From Phycisphaerae bacterium (GTDB lineage Bacteria; Planctomycetota; Phycisphaerae; Phycisphaerales; SM1A02), in assembly GCA_016873335.1 (NCBI GenBank), contig VGXN01000003.1, positions 1 to 64,000 on the forward strand: DNA of 64,000 nucleotides. The letters are read 5' to 3'. A program made the translations under genes and the position numbers. A model generated the notes under the pieces. The model made no database searches. It saw only the letters and a list, made by a program, of their open reading frames with translations, and was not told the origin of the DNA. Of this stretch, positions 53,301 through 60,304 are shown in pieces (the stretch's first letter is position 1; every line of letters starts with the position of its first letter).

Positions 53301-54256
53301 ATTCCCTGCATGGAACGGCGCAGCGCGCATCGATGCTCGCGTCACTCGAGGAGGCGCTTCGTGCGGGACAGATTGCCGCCCAAGACCGCGCCGCCGGTCA
53401 GATGTCGATGTTTGGCGAGGTTGGCACGGGCGGATCGTCCGCGATGAATGGTGCCGGCACTGCGGTCGAGACCGCTGCACCGCTGCGAAAGGTGGAGCCG
53501 TGGAATCGCCTGACCGCGCTGCAGTATGAGCGTGAAGCGCTCGGCTTCCATGTGTCGGGGCACCCGCTCGATGAATGGGCGGCGGAGATTCGCTCATTCT
53601 GTACGGCAGACAGCGCCACACTTGCGCAGGCCGGTGGCTCGGTGCTGATCGCGGGGCTCGTGACGCGCATTCGGCAAGTCATCACGCAGCGCGGATCAAG
53701 CGCAAATCAACGAATGGCGATTGCGACGCTGGCGGACAAGGGCGGGACATTCAATGCGGTGCTCTTTGCCGAGACCTATGCGGAGTGTGGCGAGTTGCTG
53801 CAGGAGGGCGCGGTCGTGGTGATCGTGGGCTCGCCTGACAAGTCACGCGCGGAACCGGGCGTGATCGTTGATCGGCTGATCCCGATGGATGCTGCTGCTG
53901 CGCACCTCGCGAACTCCATCGAGATTCGCCTCGATGCCGAGCGTTCCGCGATGAGCGATGAGGAGTCGCATCGGGCCCTTCTCGGCACCGTCCGGATGCT
54001 CGCGGGTGCGCTTCGGCAGGCGTCGGGCAGTGTGGCGAGCCTGAAGGGTCGACCCGTCGAGGTTTGCGTGCAACTCGGTGTGGATGGAGGGTCGGTCGCA
54101 CTGCTGCCACAGGGTGTTCGTGTGGTTGCCGACCGCGATGTCCTGCGCCGACTGAGCGACATCGTCGGTCCTGGACGCGTGGTCGTGCGCGGCGGCTATG
54201 TGCCACCGAGGCGCGAGCGGGGCGGGCGCGGACGCTTCAGGGATACAGGCGAGTGA
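50366..54256 (+). CDS. dnaE: DNA polymerase III subunit alpha
   Basis: Replicative polymerase of 1296 residues. PHP domain at the start (FVHLHLHSEYSLLDGG, VAVTDHGNLFG), catalytic palm with the metal aspartates in PDIDIDICQDGR, ARGSGVGTMVGYVLGL, then FRPGPMELIPDYCRRK, VYQEQVMQVLHQLGG and FNKSHSTGYAIIAYQTAYLK; HhH and OB-type regions near the end. DnaE1-like in size. The first His-rich PHP motif is intact, so proofreading or pyrophosphatase activity could be retained. The 3' end overlaps the convergent pdxH gene by 20 bp. Confidence 0.96.
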   Translation: MAGEFVHLHLHSEYSLLDGGNRIEALVKQVKALGMDAVAVTDHGNLFGAAEFYDAARKAGVKPILGMEAYVAPDHDGREGDRRSRVPTRVQDGGFHLVLLAMNLTGWRNLMRLSSDAFLQGFYHRPRMDKSTLTQWNDGLIAINGHLGSSIAWHLTNFVQTGQASHWALALEEARWHARVFAPDAQGEPRFYIELQRHVVEQERINPLLKKLAAELRLPLVADNDAHFLRAQDHDLHDTLCCISMAKNKEDPDRLRYPTDLWVKSPAEMHALFADPDEQEALANTVRIAGRCSVELPLGSSHAPLVRVRVPSSLPTYSGGDLTAWFKDVCARFELSPVGTDDATEQKRARAECDHALAKLCEAGLVWRYGPGGVTPAIRSRLDRELKILGDKAISAYFLIVWDFVSWALRQGIPATARGSGVGTMVGYVLGLSNACPERYGLLFERFTDPDRSEYPDIDIDICQDGRARVLEYVRGKYGHVAQIITFGRLKARAAIKDVARTMGVPVAEAQRLSDLIPPELHITLERALEMEPALRAARDDSPLIAKVLEHAQGLEDHARNSSVHAAGVVICTQPLENIVPLCRATSGSEEVITQWDGPTCERAGLLKMDFLGLRTLSTMECAKRLIRTTLSEEAIWRAVGRGDEWSKGAASRGADPLDLDRIDFADQRVLGLFRGAETGGIFQFESGGMRKTLIEMQPDRLEDLIAANALFRPGPMELIPDYCRRKLGRAAIPRVHEVVDRLTAETYGVMVYQEQVMQVLHQLGGIPLRAAYSIIKAISKKKQETIQSARADFVRGSGAQGLSEVKAQELFDLILKFAGYGFNKSHSTGYAIIAYQTAYLKTYFPAQYMAAVLTYESQAQKVEDWAVYLEECKRIPWPDSTSKHRHTGVEVKPPDINLSVSDFSIVFDPDEPQDNLHGHVRFGLRAMKGVGDAAIASVIEERTRGGAFKDLFDLCNRVNLRAVTKSTIESFIKAGVLDSLHGTAQRASMLASLEEALRAGQIAAQDRAAGQMSMFGEVGTGGSSAMNGAGTAVETAAPLRKVEPWNRLTALQYEREALGFHVSGHPLDEWAAEIRSFCTADSATLAQAGGSVLIAGLVTRIRQVITQRGSSANQRMAIATLADKGGTFNAVLFAETYAECGELLQEGAVVVIVGSPDKSRAEPGVIVDRLIPMDAAAAHLANSIEIRLDAERSAMSDEESHRALLGTVRMLAGALRQASGSVASLKGRPVEVCVQLGVDGGSVALLPQGVRVVADRDVLRRLSDIVGPGRVVVRGGYVPPRRERGGRGRFRDTGE

Positions 54257-54911
54257 CCGTCCAGCGGTCGCCGCTGCGTCGGTAGACGATGCGGTCGTGC
54301 AGTCGCGCGGGGTGACCTTGCCAGAACTCGATTGTTGAGGGGCGAATCCGAAAGCCGCCCCAGTGCGGCGGACGCGGTACATCACGACCTGCGAATCGCT
54401 CTTCAAATGACTTGTAGCGCGCGTCGAAGGTGGCGCGGTCGGCGAGCGGTTCGCTTTGCTCGCTCGCCCACGCGCCGAGTTGCTTGTCGCGTGTGCGTTC
54501 ACCGAAGTACTGGTCGTTGAGCGCATCGCTCGTGCTTTCGACGGAGCCTTCCAAACGCAACTGACGATCGAGATGATCCCAGTGCATGAGCAGCGCCGCA
54601 GATCGCTGCGCGGCAAGTTCGCGTCCCTTGCGGCTCTGGTGGTTGGTGAAGAAGACCGCGCCGTCCAGATCGAAGGCGCGCAGCAGGACAGCACGCAGCG
54701 AAGGTCGCCCATCGGCATCGACCGAGGCGACGTAGATCGTGTTGGGGTTGGGAGTCGGCAGCTGCAGCGATTCTTCGATCCACGCGCGCGCTGCCGCGAT
54801 CGGATCAGTCGGCGGGTCGTCAAAGTTCATCTGCGACGGAGTGAACGACAGGGGCGTCGGCAACCGCGTGGGCGGGTGGATGAAAGGAGTGCTTCTGTTC
54901 GCGGCGTTCAT
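54237..54911 (-). CDS. pdxH: Pyridoxine/pyridoxamine 5'-phosphate oxidase
   Basis: FMN enzyme of 224 residues making pyridoxal phosphate. ADGRPSLRAVLLRAFDLDGAVFFTNHQSRKGREL, MHWDHLDRQLRLEGSVE and the C-terminal signature PPHWGGFRIRPSTIEFWQG...RLHDRIVYRR...RLYP are all present. The ATG at 54911 is supported by TACCCT-N6; an ATG at 54830 would give the shorter common length. PLP supply fits the three PLP enzymes in this window, though that is not specific. Confidence 0.93.
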   Translation of the reverse strand: MNAANRSTPFIHPPTRLPTPLSFTPSQMNFDDPPTDPIAAARAWIEESLQLPTPNPNTIYVASVDADGRPSLRAVLLRAFDLDGAVFFTNHQSRKGRELAAQRSAALLMHWDHLDRQLRLEGSVESTSDALNDQYFGERTRDKQLGAWASEQSEPLADRATFDARYKSFEERFAGRDVPRPPHWGGFRIRPSTIEFWQGHPARLHDRIVYRRSGDRWTVTRLYP

Positions 54912-54923
54912 GTGGGAAGGGTA
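54912..54923 (-). promoter_or_regulatory. TACCCT, N6, ATG (leaderless-type start)
   Basis: TACCCT at 54923-54918 on the minus strand, 6 nt before the pdxH ATG; no Shine-Dalgarno. It lies just before the end of the NYN gene. Confidence 0.55.
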
Positions 54924-54938
54924 GGTGCGGTGGCGCAA

Positions 54939-55529
54939 TCAGAGGGCGCGTGGGGTACGGCGGTCATGCGGTCGTTTGTGTGCGGGTCCCTCGCGTGCTG
55001 CGCGGGCGAGTCGCTCGAGAGCCAGCGGATCGTCGAGACCAAAGAAGGCGCGCCATGCGTCGATGCTCTGCGGATCCATTGTCGGCGTCTGGGGACGATG
55101 TCGGAGTGTTGTTCCGGATTTGGCGCGCGCCGCATGATCACGCACGAGCGTTTCAAGAAACTCGGTTGCGGTGAGCAACCGACAGCGGCGCTTGCGTGCG
55201 TCGCGCAGAACGGTTCGGTCGCCCGAGACCACGGTGAGCCGACGCGGCGCAGTGCACTGAGCCACGAGGTTGGCGATGATTTCGTCTGCGGTCTTGCCCG
55301 CGCCTGAGTAGCGGAGCGAGACTCCAGCGATCGGCCCTGTCGGTCGGTTGCGGCGCGGTCCATCGCACACCAAGCAGACCGCGTCGCCCCGATAACGACT
55401 GTCCGCGATCAGTTGTGCGAGCCCCTCTTCGTCCACCCCTGCAATATCGGGGGGCAGAACCCCCGTGACATGCAGGATGTTGTTGGCATCGACGAGGACG
55501 GGCATGGGTGGCGCCGCAGAGTGTCTCAT
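54939..55529 (-). CDS. NYN-domain (YacP-like) ribonuclease
   Basis: Protein of about 196 residues. VLVDANNILHVTG holds the first acidic/asparagine site, VCLVCDGPRRN, GAGKTADEIIANLV and LTVVSGDRTVLRDARKRRC give the remaining PIN-like acidic residues, matching the YacP/Rae1 NYN family of ribosome-associated endoribonucleases. The C-terminal 70 residues are basic. ATG at 55529 is used; ATG at 55505 (MPVLVDANN) is possible. Divergent from rpsU. Confidence 0.8.
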   Translation of the reverse strand: MRHSAAPPMPVLVDANNILHVTGVLPPDIAGVDEEGLAQLIADSRYRGDAVCLVCDGPRRNRPTGPIAGVSLRYSGAGKTADEIIANLVAQCTAPRRLTVVSGDRTVLRDARKRRCRLLTATEFLETLVRDHAARAKSGTTLRHRPQTPTMDPQSIDAWRAFFGLDDPLALERLARAAREGPAHKRPHDRRTPRAL

Positions 55530-55552
55530 GAATGCACCATCAGGGGACCTGC

Positions 55553-55581
55553 TTGCATTTCCCGCGGAAACATGGTTCAAT
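55553..55581 (+). promoter_or_regulatory. Promoter of rpsU: TTGCAT-N17-TTCAAT
   Basis: TTGCAT at 55553-55558 and TTCAAT at 55576-55581 with a 17-nt spacer; the start codon is 36 nt after the -10, with CAAGGA near 55603. A conventional leadered promoter. Confidence 0.5.
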
Positions 55582-55616
55582 GAGCGGCTCGACACCCCCC
55601 CAAGGACCCACAGAGC

Positions 55617-55943
55617 ATGCCCATCCGAGTCAAGACCCGAGGCAACGAGACCGCCGAGCAGATGCTGCGCCGCTTCAAGAAGTTGTGCGAGCGTGAAGGC
55701 ATCACCAAGGATGTGAAGAAGCGGCAGTACTACGAGAAGCCCTCGGAGATTCGTCGCCGAGAGTCGATGCGCCTGCCGCAGAAACTCTTCGCGATTCGTA
55801 TGGAGGCCGCTGCCGCTGCGGTTCGTGGTGGCGGCGGAGGTGCGCGTGGCAAGTCTGCGACCGGCGGTCGTGCAGGCGGTCCGCGTGGCAGCCGTTCGGG
55901 CGGGCGATCGTCAGGTCCGCGCTCGGGCGGTTCGCGCGCGTGA
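55617..55943 (+). CDS. rpsU: Ribosomal protein bS21 with Gly/Arg-rich tail
   Basis: Small-subunit protein of 108 residues. The first ~65 residues are bS21: PIRVKTRGNETAEQMLRRFKKLCEREGITKDVKKRQYYEKPSEIRRRESM. The rest (about 40 residues) is a Gly/Arg/Ser-rich tail (GGGGGARGKSATGG, GGPRGSRSGG), not in E. coli S21 (71 residues). It may extend RNA contacts. Confidence 0.93.
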   Translation: MPIRVKTRGNETAEQMLRRFKKLCEREGITKDVKKRQYYEKPSEIRRRESMRLPQKLFAIRMEAAAAAVRGGGGGARGKSATGGRAGGPRGSRSGGRSSGPRSGGSRA

Positions 55944-56045
55944 GAGCAACGCGGTCCATGCAGTTCAGCCGTTGTCGCCTGGGGCATGAGTTGAGCACGG
56001 GCGCTGAACTTCGGAGCTGAACCCTCGGGTTGGACCCTGTCGCTG

Positions 56046-56441
56046 ATGGTTCGCCCCTCGACGAAGAACAACTCGGAATCGGCGCGTGTGTTTGCCGTGA
56101 GGGCAGCGCAGTTGCTCGCCGACCTGAAGTGCACCGAAGTGATGGTGATCGATCTGGTGGGTCGTTCACAGGTGTGCGACTTCATGGTGCTTTGCTCGGG
56201 AACGAGCGCGCGACAGATGAAGTCGGTCGGTGAGTCGATTGACAAGCTCGGTTCGCAGATGGGGTCGCCCGCGTGGCGGATGGACAGCGATGCCGGCAGC
56301 AGTTGGATCGTCGTGGACTTCATTGATGTGGTCGTGCACCTCTTCGAGGCGCGTCAGCGTGCGTTCTATGACCTCGAGGGACTGTGGCGTGAGGCGCCGC
56401 GCGTGGCATGGCGGTCTGCGGATCGCACCGCCGCAGGTTGA
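56046..56441 (+). CDS. rsfS: Ribosomal silencing factor RsfS
   Basis: Iojap-family protein of 131 residues that binds uL14 and blocks subunit joining. VMVIDLVGRSQVCDFMVLCSGTSARQMKSVGESI and WIVVDFIDVVVHLFEARQRAFYDLEGLW are the family blocks. The last 20 residues are an extra, variable tail. Follows rpsU by 102 bp. The start ATG at 56046 has no ribosome site. Confidence 0.93.
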   Translation: MVRPSTKNNSESARVFAVRAAQLLADLKCTEVMVIDLVGRSQVCDFMVLCSGTSARQMKSVGESIDKLGSQMGSPAWRMDSDAGSSWIVVDFIDVVVHLFEARQRAFYDLEGLWREAPRVAWRSADRTAAG

Positions 56442-56454
56442 CGCTGCGCAGCGA

Positions 56455-56466
56455 TACGCTGTACGA
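56455..56466 (+). promoter_or_regulatory. TACGCT, N6, ATG (leaderless-type start)
   Basis: TACGCT at 56455-56460 then 6 nt and the ATG at 56467. TTGACG at 56438 (the rsfS stop) is only 11 nt upstream, too close for a -35. Confidence 0.55.
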
Positions 56467-57615
56467 ATGCTCAAAGCCATTCTGATCGCATTCGCCGTTT
56501 CACCGGCGGTGGCACAACAGCCCTCGGACACCCCGCCCGCTGAGAAGTCGGATGCGCCCGCTGCGATCGTGCGCGAGGGGACAGAGGTGATGATCGATGG
56601 ACCTGGGGGAAAACTGGCTGGAACGCTGCTCCTGCCAAAGGGTGCGCAGGGGGCAACGAAGCCGCCCGCGGTGGTGTTCATCACGGGGAGCGGACCGCAG
56701 GACCGCGATGAGACGCTCTTTGGTCATCGCATGTTCGAGCCGATCGCACTCGCCTTGGCGGCGGACGGTATCGCGTCGCTGCGCTGCGATGATCGCGGGA
56801 TTGGAGCATCGACGGGGGACTTCGCCGCGGCAACGACGAATGACTTCGCGGCAGATACGCGCGCACAGATTGAGTGGCTCCGAACGCAGGGGCAGGTGGA
56901 TCCTGCGCGCATCGGAGTCATTGGGCACAGCGAGGGAGGACTGATCGGCACGCTGCTTGCCGGGGCTGAGCCACCCGCGTGTGCGTTCGCCGTTCTGCTC
57001 GCTCCACCCGCGGTCTCAGGGCGGGAAATCTTGAGTCAGCAGTCGAAGGACATTCTGATTTCGATGCAGGCGGACGCCGCATGCGTCGCCTTCGCGACCG
57101 AGATGCATGGATTGATGATGGACACGGCGATCGAGGGAAAGTCGGAAGCGGAGATGCGAGAGGCAGTCGCGGCGTGTGTCAGCGCGCAGCTGGCGTGCAA
57201 CAAGAACTTTCCCGCGACGGAGGCGATAATCGCTGCGGCGACCGATCAAGGAGTGAAGCAGATGCGTTCGCCTTGGGTGCGTGTCTTTCTGACGCTTGAT
57301 CCGCAGCCTTCCATCGCGCGCCTTGGCGTTCCAGTGCTCGTGCTGTTTGGGGAACGGGATCTGCAGGTGAGTCCGCGGCAGAATCTCGGGCCTTTCGAGA
57401 CCGCCGCTGCGCGCGCCCCCGTGCGACCTGTGATTGAAGTGGTTCCCGGAGTCAATCACCTGTTTCAGCGATGCGCCCTCTGCACGCTCGATGAGTACGC
57501 GCGAATCAAGTCGGGGATGAGTCCGGATGTCGTGAAAAAGATTTCCACGTGGGTGGCGAAGACTGCAGGCGTGGCGTCGGCTGCACCTCCCGCCGAACCA
57601 GCGTCATCGCGTTGA
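56467..57615 (+). CDS. Secreted alpha/beta hydrolase
   Basis: Protein of 382 residues with a signal peptide (LKAILIAFAVSPAVAQQ). The hydrolase core has VVFITGSGPQDRDE (oxyanion region), SLRCDDRGIGASTGDF, the nucleophile elbow IGHSEGGLIG, a VLVLFGERDLQVSP acid site, and PGVNHLFQ for the catalytic His. Similar proteins are annotated as alpha/beta-fold or dienelactone-like hydrolases; substrate unknown. Four cysteines in the cap region (DAACV, ACVSAQLACNKN) might pair outside the cell. Its 3' 110 bp overlap the convergent trmB gene. Confidence 0.82.
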   Translation: MLKAILIAFAVSPAVAQQPSDTPPAEKSDAPAAIVREGTEVMIDGPGGKLAGTLLLPKGAQGATKPPAVVFITGSGPQDRDETLFGHRMFEPIALALAADGIASLRCDDRGIGASTGDFAAATTNDFAADTRAQIEWLRTQGQVDPARIGVIGHSEGGLIGTLLAGAEPPACAFAVLLAPPAVSGREILSQQSKDILISMQADAACVAFATEMHGLMMDTAIEGKSEAEMREAVAACVSAQLACNKNFPATEAIIAAATDQGVKQMRSPWVRVFLTLDPQPSIARLGVPVLVLFGERDLQVSPRQNLGPFETAAARAPVRPVIEVVPGVNHLFQRCALCTLDEYARIKSGMSPDVVKKISTWVAKTAGVASAAPPAEPASSR

Positions 57616-58234
57616 AGGTGCGGCCGTCGCGCGTGAACTTCCGTTCATAGTTCGTGCCGACCACTTCGCCGGGTCGTGCCGATGTGGGTGGGATGAACGG
57701 ACGCCGTTCAAACAGAGTGGCATGCATCTCGGCGTGGCGTTCGTACCACTGCCAGAGTGCCGCATGATCGGTGACAAGGCGCAGTTCTCCACCAGGTGCG
57801 AGCACGCGGTGGAAGTGCGTCAGCGTGTCGGTCTGTACGACGCGCCGCTTGTGGTGACGCCCCTTCGGCCATGGGTCGCTGAAGTAGATGTGCACCACGT
57901 GCGCGATGCGGTCCGCCAGGCGGTGGCGGAAGAGATCGCCCGCATCGGTCAGCAGGATGCGGACATGCTCGAGCTTGTTTCGCCGAAGACGATCGGCAGT
58001 GGAACGCCAGAAGTCGGCGGTCCACTCGATGCCGAGGAAGTTGCTCTCTGGTTGGATGGCTGCTTGCTGGCAGAGGAAGGTTCCCTTGCCTGAGCCGATC
58101 TCGATCTCAAGTGGATTCGACGGGCACGCGAAGAGCGCACGCGGATCCCATGCCCCTGCCTCATGCGGAGGCATGTCGGCATCGCGCAAACCGAAGTGAC
58201 CGATGTCGAGGCGCTTTCCGCGTGCAGGATCCAT
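57506..58234 (-). CDS. trmB: tRNA (guanine-N7-)-methyltransferase
   Basis: SAM-dependent enzyme of 242 residues making m7G46 in tRNA. IEIGSGKGTFLCQQA binds SAM, LGIEWTADFWRSTADRLRR, HVVHIYFSDPWPKGRHHKRRVVQ and TNYERKFTRDGRTFNAMTLVRRE are family motifs. The protein runs 25 residues past the usual end (a Pro/Ser-rich tail encoded opposite the 3' end of the hydrolase gene). ATG at 58234 follows the zinc-finger stop by 4 nt; ATG at 58258 is an alternative. Confidence 0.9.
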   Translation of the reverse strand: MDPARGKRLDIGHFGLRDADMPPHEAGAWDPRALFACPSNPLEIEIGSGKGTFLCQQAAIQPESNFLGIEWTADFWRSTADRLRRNKLEHVRILLTDAGDLFRHRLADRIAHVVHIYFSDPWPKGRHHKRRVVQTDTLTHFHRVLAPGGELRLVTDHAALWQWYERHAEMHATLFERRPFIPPTSARPGEVVGTNYERKFTRDGRTFNAMTLVRREVQPTPRLQSSPPTWKSFSRHPDSSPT

Positions 58235-58238
58235 CGCA

Positions 58239-58580
58239 TCACTCGGCAGTGGACGCATCTTCCTGATCGCGCGCAACGGCGCGCGAAGCGAGCCGCACGC
58301 AACGGAGGCAGATGAACGCCTCGGGGAACGCCGGGCTCTGAAAGAGGCGGTCTGTTCGCTCCTCAAGGCACATGGTGCACTTCGTTGGGGCTGCCTCGGG
58401 GCGGTCGCTCGCTTGGGCAGTGACCGTGAGTGCCCACGCGGCACGCAGGCAGTTGCCGCAGATGCAGGAGCCGTGGTGTCCCTCGACCATCGGACGGTCG
58501 AGCGTCCACGGTGTGTGGCAGAAGTCGCAGAGGACATCTTCCATGCGGACATGGTTTGGATCGGTGCCTTCGCGCCGCAC
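58239..58580 (-). CDS. Small protein with two C-x2-C-x19-C-x2-C zinc fingers
   Basis: Protein of 113 residues from a GTG at 58580. Two identically spaced cysteine sets: C18/C21 with C41/C44, and C68/C71 with C91/C94, each C-x2-C-x19-C-x2-C, like the ClpX-type treble-clef zinc finger (C-x2-C-x18-C-x2-C). The two sets share little other sequence, but the spacing suggests an internal duplication. No other domain. TATGCT-N6 fixes the GTG; a longer frame to 58640 overlaps the divergent kinase start. Probably co-transcribed with trmB. Confidence 0.65.
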   Translation of the reverse strand: MRREGTDPNHVRMEDVLCDFCHTPWTLDRPMVEGHHGSCICGNCLRAAWALTVTAQASDRPEAAPTKCTMCLEERTDRLFQSPAFPEAFICLRCVRLASRAVARDQEDASTAE

Positions 58581-58592
58581 GCTCCGAGCATA
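58581..58592 (-). promoter_or_regulatory. TATGCT, N6, GTG (leaderless-type start)
   Basis: TATGCT at 58592-58587 on the minus strand then 6 nt and GTG at 58580. The divergent -10 TAGTCT is 18 bp away. Confidence 0.6.
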
Positions 58593-58610
58593 GTTGCGCA
58601 CGTGCTGCGC

Positions 58611-58624
58611 TAGTCTGTGCGGCG
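58611..58624 (+). promoter_or_regulatory. TAGTCT, N8, ATG (leaderless-type start)
   Basis: TAGTCT at 58611-58616 then 8 nt and the ATG at 58625 of the kinase gene. Confidence 0.5.
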
Positions 58625-60229
58625 ATGTCACGAGGACCATCCCTCGCGCAGAAATGCCAGTTCGTTTTCGCGGCGGCTGCCATAGTGATTCTCGCGGGCG
58701 CGCTGGTTGTGCCGTGGCTTCGCCTGGAGTGGGTCGTGGATGAGAGCCAGCGCGAGACGTCCCGCCAGTTGGCGGAGACCTGGGCGCAGAATGGCTTTGC
58801 TCTGACGCGCACGGCGGGCATCCCGATCCCGATTCGGGTCGTGCAGGTTGATCAGATTGAGAGCAGTGGAATCAGCGATCCCTTTGTCGATGCCGCCGAG
58901 CGCGCATTTTCAGCGAACCCGACACAGACGGAAGTCTTCGAGGCGGTGCAGTCCTCGGAGGGGATGGTCTATCGATACGCGCTCGCGCTGCGCGAGACGC
59001 AGTGGCGGGCGATCCAAGACCGACAGTTCGTGGACTTCGCGGCTCGTGCCTCGGATGTGGCGCTCGGTGATCCGCTTCGAGCGGTACTGGTGATCGAACG
59101 CACCAGCCAGTTCGCCGCAGGTCAGATCGCGTCGAACCGTTGGTACCTCGTCGTGAGCGGCGTGGTGGCCGTCGTGCTCGCAGTCGTCGTCTTCTGGTGG
59201 ATCTTGACGCAACTGATCTTTTCTCCCGTGCGCCGACTGCGCGACAGCATGGAGCGAGTGCGTCGCGGCGACCTGACGGTGCGCAGCAACCTGCGCACGG
59301 GCGATGAGTTGGAGGAACTGTCGAGGGCATTCGATCAGATGCTGGATGAGCTTGATCGCGTGCAGAATTCGCTTCGGGCGATGAATGAGTCGCTCGATCT
59401 GAAGGTCGTGCAACTTTCGGAGGCGAATGTCGGGCTTTTCGAGTCCAACAGGCTGAAGAGCGACTTTGTGGCGAGCGTGTCGCATGAGCTGCGGACGCCC
59501 CTCAATTCGATCATCGGGTTTGCGGAACTGCTTGTGGAGATGGCGCGGAAGGATGCGGACGCCGATCCGAAGCGGCAGCGTTATGCGGCAAACATCCTGA
59601 CGAGCGCACGAATGCTTCTGGAGATGATCAATGAACTCCTCGACATGGCCAAGATTCAAGCGGGTCGCATGTCGGCGAGCGTGGTGACGTCGAGCATCGC
59701 GGACCTGCTCGAGGGGCTCCAAGCGATCATGAAGCCGCAGGCGATGTCAAAGTTGATCGAGATGGAGGCGGAGGTGGAGGCGGACATCCCGTCGGTGGAG
59801 ACGGACCCTGGGAAACTGCAGCAGATCCTCTACAACTTTCTCTCGAACGCGATCAAGTTTTCGCCGCCTGGCAGCACGATTCGAATCGAAGCGGTGCACA
59901 CCACGCTCGAGTCGCGTCCTGCTGTTCGCATCGCGGTCGTGGATCAGGGACCTGGAATCGCCTTCGATCTGCAGGAGACGGTCTTCGAGAAGTTCAGGCA
60001 GATTGATGCGAGCCATACGCGCTCGCATGGAGGCACGGGACTCGGTCTGGCGATCTGCCGTGAATTGGCGCAGATCCTGGGCTGCACGGTTGGTCTGATT
60101 TCGGAGCCGGGGCGTGGCGCGACCTTCTTTGTCACGGTGCCTGTGCTCTACCGCGTGCGCGAGCGGAAGCCACTGCTTCCGACGGCGGCGGAGAATGACG
60201 GACGATCGCGTTCAGCACCGATGGGCTGA
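58625..60229 (+). CDS. Membrane sensor histidine kinase
   Basis: Protein of 534 residues. TM1 at about 13-33, an extracytoplasmic sensor of ~140 residues, TM2 at 174-198, HAMP (199-250), a coiled-coil, the dimerisation domain with phospho-His H287 in FVASVSHELRTPLNSIIGFAELL, and the ATPase domain: NAIKFSPPGSTI (N box), VVDQGPGIAFD (G1), GGTGLGLAICRELA (G2). No response regulator is adjacent (the next gene is a permease), so it is an orphan here. ATG at 58625 is divergent from the zinc-finger gene. Confidence 0.92.
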   Translation: MSRGPSLAQKCQFVFAAAAIVILAGALVVPWLRLEWVVDESQRETSRQLAETWAQNGFALTRTAGIPIPIRVVQVDQIESSGISDPFVDAAERAFSANPTQTEVFEAVQSSEGMVYRYALALRETQWRAIQDRQFVDFAARASDVALGDPLRAVLVIERTSQFAAGQIASNRWYLVVSGVVAVVLAVVVFWWILTQLIFSPVRRLRDSMERVRRGDLTVRSNLRTGDELEELSRAFDQMLDELDRVQNSLRAMNESLDLKVVQLSEANVGLFESNRLKSDFVASVSHELRTPLNSIIGFAELLVEMARKDADADPKRQRYAANILTSARMLLEMINELLDMAKIQAGRMSASVVTSSIADLLEGLQAIMKPQAMSKLIEMEAEVEADIPSVETDPGKLQQILYNFLSNAIKFSPPGSTIRIEAVHTTLESRPAVRIAVVDQGPGIAFDLQETVFEKFRQIDASHTRSHGGTGLGLAICRELAQILGCTVGLISEPGRGATFFVTVPVLYRVRERKPLLPTAAENDGRSRSAPMG

Positions 60230-60304
60230 ATCATTCGGCGCGTGCAGGGTGCTCGCGGCGCGCGTCCGCCGTGTGTGCATCGTGTGTCCGCAGGCCCTGC
60301 CTGC

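Noticed and set aside
50756-53311. Long minus-strand open frame (851 codons) opposite dnaE
   Set aside because: It is the antisense shadow of dnaE in GC-rich DNA: basic, His/Arg/Leu-rich translation with no recognisable motif, while dnaE matches a well-known family over its full length.
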